A stretch of 10,087 nucleotides of DNA from Planctomycetales bacterium (GTDB taxonomy: Bacteria; Planctomycetota; UBA11346): contig JANYGY010000103.1 of the NCBI GenBank assembly GCA_025362255.1, positions 1 to 10,087 of the forward strand, read 5' to 3'. The notes beneath the pieces were generated by a model that saw only the letters and a program-made list of their open reading frames with translations, had not been told where the DNA came from and did not search any database. A program made the position numbers and the translations under genes. Shown piece after piece: positions 5,473-10,087 of the stretch (its first letter is position 1; the number at the start of each line of letters is the position of its first letter).

Positions 5473-8007
5473 ATGCGCAGCCTTCGCCGCCTTCCGCTCA
5501 CCCCCATGATGCTGGCTCTGGCCATGCCCTGGGCGGTCATCCCCGTGGTCTATGCCGCGGATGAGGGAAAGTCGGATGTTCAACCACTGCCCGTGCTCCC
5601 TGCCGGTGGAGCTGCCGGTGGAGCTGCCGGCGGAGCTGCTGGAGATGAAGCCGTCACCAGTACCGCGCTGCGGTCGCAAGCGGCTTATGCCCAGGCGGCA
5701 GCGTATTACCGCAAGGCCAACTTCGTCGAAGCCAAAGACCAGATCGATGAGGCCGTCCGCCTTGATCCGGCCAACGCCGAAGCCCAAACCCTGCGCGAAG
5801 ATATCCTGGCAGTCCTCAGCCAGCGCGACAATCGCGTGCAGATGGCAGCGACTTGGGCGCGCACGATGCAGGATGTGCGCACGCAGGAAAACGCTGTGCG
5901 AGTCGGCTCGCTGATCGCCGACGGCGATAAGACGCTGGCCAGTGGCGACTACCTGGGCGCTGAACAGGACTACGACCGCGCTGAAGTCGCGATCCGTTCA
6001 TTCCCATTTCCGTTCCCTTGGGGTGAGCTGCCCGCGCAGATCTCCGGCAAACGGGTCGAGGCCCGCGCCCTGGCCCGCAAGCAGGAGCTTGATCGCGCCG
6101 GCAAATCCCGTGAAGACGCGCAAGAGCAAGCCCGTGCGCAGACCGATCTGCAAGAGCAGGCGCTCAAGGCCAAGGTCGACGAATTGCTGGCGCGCGCCAA
6201 AGACGCCTACCGCCGCAAGGATTTCAAGCGCGCCGAAGTCGACGCCTGGAATGCCTACGAGCTGGATCGCCGACGCGAAGATGCACGGTCGTTGTACCTC
6301 GACTCCCGTCGTGAAGGCCACGAGCTCTTCGACGACAAGCATGGCGACGAACGTCTTGAGCGTTTGGCTCGGGTCAGCGAAGAAATACATCGCTCGCTGA
6401 TTCCGCAAAGCGAGCTGTTGGTCTATCCCGAAGATTGGACCCGGCGCTCATTGCGTAAGCCGCGTGAAATCGGCATCAGCAAGGAAGAGCCGTGGATGGC
6501 GCCGATGCGCGCGACCTTGGATCAGCGGGTCACCTTCGATTTCCAAGACACCCCTTTCGATGAAGTCGTGAACTTCCTGCGCCAGGTGACCGGGACCAAC
6601 ATCATCGTCGCCCCGACCGTCCAGGGTGCTGCTGCCGGCGGGGGCGCCGTGACCCTCAAGGTCAAGGACATGCGCTATGGCGATGCCTTGAAGTGGATCC
6701 TGGAATTGACCTCGTTGAAGATGGCCCTGAAAGATCAGGCGATCTTCATCAGCAATGAAGCGATCGTCGGCGACGTGGTCCTGAGCATGTACGATGTCAC
6801 CGATCTCATCCAGCAGCCACGCGACATGCCGGGCCGCGAAATGGCTTATTCCTCTGGCGACAGCGGCGGCAGCGGTGGTGGCATCAGTCTGTTCAAGAAT
6901 GACACCACCGAAACCAAGGCACCGAACCCGGAAGAACTAGTTGAATTCATCAAGAAGAATGTCGCCTCGGACCAATGGGAAGACGCCAAGGGCCGCGGCA
7001 TCGAACAGCGCGCCGGGTCGACGCTATTCATCAGCAACACCCCTGAAATCCATGCCCAGATCTCCCAACTGCTGACCAGCCTGCGCAACCAGCAGTCGTT
7101 ACAGGTCACGATGGACATCCGCCTGCTGGACGTCAGCAAGAGCTTCTTCGAGGAAATCGGCGTCGATTGGGCGCGGGGCAATTTGGTCGATGGAAACAGC
7201 AATGCCGGTTACATCCGCCAGAACAACAATTCGACCTTTGTCGGAACCAACGGAACCAGTCTTGCCGGTGGCGCGGCCGGCGCGCTCCCGGGCAACCAGA
7301 ATTCGAGAACCTGGAGCCAATTCTCCAATCCGAGCAATCCACGTGGCTTGGTGGCCGACCTCACCCACAGCCCCTTCAATTTTTTAGGAACTGATCAAGT
7401 CAGCGCGATCCTCTCGGCGGCCGAGAGCGAAAGCGATATGCAGGTGGTTGAGCATCCGAATCTCACCTGTTTCAATGGTCAGCGGGCAAATGCCGCGTTC
7501 ATGAACCAGTACGCGTACATTTCCGATTATGAAGTCGTCAGCTCCAATCTTGATCCCAAGATTTCGATCCTGACCTTCGGCAATATCATCGATGTGCGGC
7601 CGGTGGTCAGCTCCGATCACAAATATATCACCCTCGAAGTTCGTCCCAGTTCGGTTCAGTTGCAGGGTGTCTTCACCGAATTCCTGTCGGCTCCGCGCGT
7701 GGTCGGCGGCGGCGGCATTCTCGGTGGGGTCGTCACCAACGCGGTCGACTACCCCTTGGAAATGCCCAACGTGCTGGTCAAGACCCTGCGCAGCACCGTG
7801 ATGTTGCCGGATAAGGCCAGCTTGCTGATCGGTGGCTTCCAGAAGAGCTTGCGTGAAAAGACCCACGTCGGCATTCCCTTCTTGAGCCACATTCCGTTCC
7901 TTGGCCGGCTGTTCAGTCGCAACGGTACGTATGACGAAGATCGCAAATTGTTCTTCCTGCTGCATGCCGAAATCGTCGACCTGAGTGAGAAAGACGCCTT
8001 GCAGTGA
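5473..8007 (+). CDS. Secretin (PilQ/GspD superfamily) with N-terminal TPR/helical region
   Basis: The protein has 844 residues. A Sec signal peptide (basic RSLRR, hydrophobic core about 8-26, cleavage near VYA-A at 28) is followed by a Gly/Ala spacer (44-57) and a TPR-like helical region (about 66-110 and 228-270, with YYRKANFVEAKDQIDEAVRL). An STN/N0-like domain lies at about 352-430 and a second periplasmic module begins at LSMYDVTDLI (437-446). A Gly/Ser loop follows at 460-470, then the secretin barrel domain at about 543-836. Its hallmarks are the LPDKASLLIGG strand (778-788) and the GIPFLSHIPFLGRLF signature (800-814). It would form the outer-membrane gate, and next to pilM it most resembles PilQ in role. 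No AMIN domain is evident; TPR-like helices take that place. It sits 177 bp after gene 3, behind a structured leader, and overlaps the next gene by GTGA. Confidence 0.92.
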   Translation: MRSLRRLPLTPMMLALAMPWAVIPVVYAADEGKSDVQPLPVLPAGGAAGGAAGGAAGDEAVTSTALRSQAAYAQAAAYYRKANFVEAKDQIDEAVRLDPANAEAQTLREDILAVLSQRDNRVQMAATWARTMQDVRTQENAVRVGSLIADGDKTLASGDYLGAEQDYDRAEVAIRSFPFPFPWGELPAQISGKRVEARALARKQELDRAGKSREDAQEQARAQTDLQEQALKAKVDELLARAKDAYRRKDFKRAEVDAWNAYELDRRREDARSLYLDSRREGHELFDDKHGDERLERLARVSEEIHRSLIPQSELLVYPEDWTRRSLRKPREIGISKEEPWMAPMRATLDQRVTFDFQDTPFDEVVNFLRQVTGTNIIVAPTVQGAAAGGGAVTLKVKDMRYGDALKWILELTSLKMALKDQAIFISNEAIVGDVVLSMYDVTDLIQQPRDMPGREMAYSSGDSGGSGGGISLFKNDTTETKAPNPEELVEFIKKNVASDQWEDAKGRGIEQRAGSTLFISNTPEIHAQISQLLTSLRNQQSLQVTMDIRLLDVSKSFFEEIGVDWARGNLVDGNSNAGYIRQNNNSTFVGTNGTSLAGGAAGALPGNQNSRTWSQFSNPSNPRGLVADLTHSPFNFLGTDQVSAILSAAESESDMQVVEHPNLTCFNGQRANAAFMNQYAYISDYEVVSSNLDPKISILTFGNIIDVRPVVSSDHKYITLEVRPSSVQLQGVFTEFLSAPRVVGGGGILGGVVTNAVDYPLEMPNVLVKTLRSTVMLPDKASLLIGGFQKSLREKTHVGIPFLSHIPFLGRLFSRNGTYDEDRKLFFLLHAEIVDLSEKDALQ
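5602..5637 (+). repeat. 12-bp in-frame tandem repeat (three copies) after the signal peptide
   Basis: GCCGGTGGAGCT occurs at 5602-5613 and 5614-5625, then GCCGGCGGAGCT at 5626-5637, with a decayed partial unit after it. It encodes the Ala-Gly-Gly-Ala spacer at residues 44-57 between the signal peptide and the helical region. The near-perfect DNA identity suggests recent slippage; copy changes would keep the frame. Confidence 0.85.
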
Positions 8008-10087
8008 ACGCTCTTGGGCGCGCATCAGCGACGGGCCGCACGCCCACCCTGCTTCCGGCCCGTGGCCGGCTGTCCAGGGTCGTCTCGCTGTCGCTGCTCG
8101 CCCTTGCCGCGGTGGCGGCTGAGGTGGTTCCGCCCGTGTCCGGTCTCGTTCCCGGGCCCGGCACCTCGTCCGCTGCGACTCCAGACCCATCGATCGGTGT
8201 CGACGCGAGCTTGACCGCGATCCGCGCTGACATCGCTGCCGGTCGGTTCGCCACCGCCCAGGCGCGTCTCGACCAGGCGTTGCTCACGGCGCCGGATCAC
8301 CCCGGCCTGCGGACGACCGCCGATGATCTCGCGCTGCTCATGGGTGGCCGAGAGCCGCGCGCGGCCACCCCATCGCCAGTGCTGGTCGAATGGGCCCTTG
8401 CGGAAATTCGCCAGGGCCAGGTTCGCGCCGACACCATGGCCCGAGCCGGGCGATTCAACGATGCCCGTGAACTTCTTGAAGTGGTGCGGCGCAACCTTCT
8501 CGCACGTGAATTGGATGCGGCGCCGGCGGTGGCCACCGCACTCGGCGACATCGAGATCGCCCTCGTGCGCTACCGCCGGGATGCGACCGAAGCAGCTGCC
8601 ACTGCGGGGATCGCCGCCCGTGATCGCGCCTTGGCCGAAGCCCGCGACCAGGTTGCCGACGCCCTGGCAGATGTTGCCAATACCCGGGCCGAGCGGATCG
8701 CGCGGATCCACGCCCTGCAACGCAAAGCGCTGATCGAACAGGCGCTCGCCGAATGCCGGGTCCTGATCGATCGCGAATCCGAGGATCCCGAGATCAGCGC
8801 GCTTTATCGCGACCTGCTACAAGCCGCGCATAAGCAGCGCAAACTCTCCACCGATCAGGCAACCGACGATCTGCGTCAAGAGCTGAGCGAGCGCATCAGC
8901 CGCAGCATGATGCCGACCGGATTCGACGGCGAGCCGATGTACGCCGATGATTGGGCAGCTCGTCATCCGGCGAACAATCAGCTCGACGGTGAGATCGCCG
9001 AACCCGCCTGGCGGATCGCTCTGCGAGACGCTTTGCGTCAACGCACGTCGCTTGATGTCGTCGAACAGAATGGCCTAGAGGTCATCCGGACGTTAGCCGC
9101 CAATAATCGCCTGAACGTGGTGATCGAGCCAGCCCTGACCGCTGGACCAGAGCGCCCGGTCACCCTGCGCGCGGCGAACATCACCCTTGAACATGCCCTG
9201 ACCTGGATCTGCCAGGTGATGGATACCCGGTGGACCCTGGTCGATGGTGCGGTGTGGATCGGCACTCCGCCAACCGAAGTCGCCACCCTGGCCATCTACG
9301 ATGTGGGTATCCTGGTCCATCACGGCCTGGATCAGCCCGGCAAGAAAATCGCGTTCGGCGAAAATTCAGGTGCTTCGGGTGGATTGGCGCTGTTTGCCGG
9401 TGATCCCACCGATCAAACCAAGGCTGCTACTCCTGAAGAAATCGCCGATCTCATCAAGGCCAGCATCACGCCCCCGACGTGGAGCGTCGCTGAGCATGCG
9501 ATCATCATCCGGGGCAATCTTCTGTATGTCACGGCTCCGGCCGAAACTCATCGCATCTTGCGCGAATTCATCCGCAGCCAGGAGCAGGCGCAAAATCTGA
9601 TGGTGCGGGTGGATGCGCGCTGGCTGATCCTGGATGATGCCTTCGCCGAAGAGATCGGGGTCGATTGGACCATCGACGGTACCCTGCTTGCCTTCCCCGG
9701 AGTGGCGAGCGGATTCACCACCCAGAATCCCAATTCGACTTTCATCGGTACCAGCCGCACACCCTTGCCGGCGACCACCAACCAAAGCCGGTCGGGCCTC
9801 ACCAATCAGGGCCTCAAACTCAGCTTTGGGCTGCTCGGCCCGATTCAGCTCTCCGCCGTATTGACCGCCAGCGAGAACAACCTTCGCTCGCGGGTCCTGA
9901 CCGCACCTTCGGTCACCACCCTCAATGGCATCCGCTCGAATGTTTTCGTCGGGATTCAATCTGCTTACATCAGCGATTACGAAGTCGCGTCGAATATCTT
10001 GGATCCCAAAATCTCAGTCATCGCCACTGGTGCGAGCTTGGATGTTAAGCCCTACATCTCGGCTGACCGAAAGTATGTGACGCTCGA
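8004..10087 (+). CDS. Second, paralogous secretin with helical N-terminus (3' end outside window)
   Basis: The frame is open from GTG 8004 to the window end (694 codons). GTG overlaps the previous TGA as GTGA; no good SD is visible, so translation probably depends on coupling. The first in-frame ATG is codon 113 and would lose the signal peptide (Arg-rich n-region, hydrophobic core 26-39, cleavage near AVAA). Then come TPR-like helices (about 69-103 and 130-165), a charged helical or coiled stretch (190-275), an STN-like domain (348-425) and AIYDVG (430-435). A Gly/Ser loop lies next, then the secretin domain from about 531. It matches the preceding protein block for block: EEIGVDW (549-555), NPNSTFIGT (575-583), AYISDYEV (654-661), LDPKIS. 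By comparison about 120 residues are missing, including the end-of-barrel signature. It probably forms a second gate or a mixed ring; whether it is a functional pore cannot be judged without its C-terminus. Confidence 0.88.
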   Translation, partial: MNALGRASATGRTPTLLPARGRLSRVVSLSLLALAAVAAEVVPPVSGLVPGPGTSSAATPDPSIGVDASLTAIRADIAAGRFATAQARLDQALLTAPDHPGLRTTADDLALLMGGREPRAATPSPVLVEWALAEIRQGQVRADTMARAGRFNDARELLEVVRRNLLARELDAAPAVATALGDIEIALVRYRRDATEAAATAGIAARDRALAEARDQVADALADVANTRAERIARIHALQRKALIEQALAECRVLIDRESEDPEISALYRDLLQAAHKQRKLSTDQATDDLRQELSERISRSMMPTGFDGEPMYADDWAARHPANNQLDGEIAEPAWRIALRDALRQRTSLDVVEQNGLEVIRTLAANNRLNVVIEPALTAGPERPVTLRAANITLEHALTWICQVMDTRWTLVDGAVWIGTPPTEVATLAIYDVGILVHHGLDQPGKKIAFGENSGASGGLALFAGDPTDQTKAATPEEIADLIKASITPPTWSVAEHAIIIRGNLLYVTAPAETHRILREFIRSQEQAQNLMVRVDARWLILDDAFAEEIGVDWTIDGTLLAFPGVASGFTTQNPNSTFIGTSRTPLPATTNQSRSGLTNQGLKLSFGLLGPIQLSAVLTASENNLRSRVLTAPSVTTLNGIRSNVFVGIQSAYISDYEVASNILDPKISVIATGASLDVKPYISADRKYVTL

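Noticed and set aside
4804..5787. 327-codon open frame on the - strand spanning the leader at 5296-5472
   Set aside because: It runs across two + strand genes and has a Gly/Arg/Ser-rich product that mirrors their codons. It crosses the leader only because no stop happens to occur there.
7384..8190. 268-codon open frame on the - strand
   Set aside because: It is antisense to the conserved secretin domain and its product is low-complexity Gln/Arg/Ala-rich without a motif. It is a shadow frame.
8323..8733. 136-codon + strand open frame with an ATG start
   Set aside because: It is out of frame with the second secretin, whose longer frame from GTG 8004 shows a signal peptide, STN-like and secretin domains.
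1..10087. CRISPR arrays, tRNA/rRNA genes, insertion sequences
   Set aside because: I saw no regularly spaced repeats, no tRNA-like cloverleaf, no transposase-like protein and no terminal inverted repeats with target duplications.

Overview
The window is a GC-rich bacterial segment with all recognisable genes on the + strand. It carries an operon-like block for a type IV pilus / type II secretion-like envelope machine. The PilM-PilN architecture, the secretins that begin with TPR-like helices followed by an STN-like domain, and the Pro-Gly-rich tails together suggest the Planctomycetota/PVC group or a similar environmental Gram-negative lineage. That placement is an impression from gene style, not from a marker gene.

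Layout: (1) 3-92, the last 29 codons of a gene that looks like purT, unrelated to the rest. (2) 93-287, a 195-bp gap with a possible 26-codon ORF behind a consensus AGGAGG, a sigma70-like promoter candidate and two short hairpins. (3) 288-2180, an actin-like PilM domain fused to a PilN-like membrane segment and periplasmic part. (4) 2177-3466, a PilO-like bitopic protein with a Pro/Gly/Met-rich tail. (5) 3463-5295, an unrecognised bitopic protein in the position of PilP, ending in tandem PPGxx pentapeptides. (6) 5296-5472, a 177-bp leader with a 16-bp hairpin and mutually exclusive pairing options. (7) 5473-8007, a complete secretin with an N-terminal TPR/helical region. (8) 8004-10087 (runs off the end), a second, paralogous secretin starting at GTG and overlapping the first by four bases. 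No gene-free stretch exceeds 300 bp.

How they fit together: genes 3-4-5 overlap by GTGA/ATGA and would form the inner-membrane alignment complex, a cytoplasmic actin-like ring joined to periplasmic stalk proteins. That complex would reach the outer-membrane secretin(s) made by genes 7-8, which are also coupled by a GTGA overlap. The 177-bp structured leader is the only break and is a natural place to set the ratio of outer-membrane to inner-membrane parts. No assembly ATPase, PilC/GspF platform protein, prepilin peptidase or pilin is in the window.

The most interesting points are the PilM-PilN fusion, the tandem paralogous secretins with near-identical sequence blocks, the unrecognised PPG-tailed membrane protein, and the switch-like leader.
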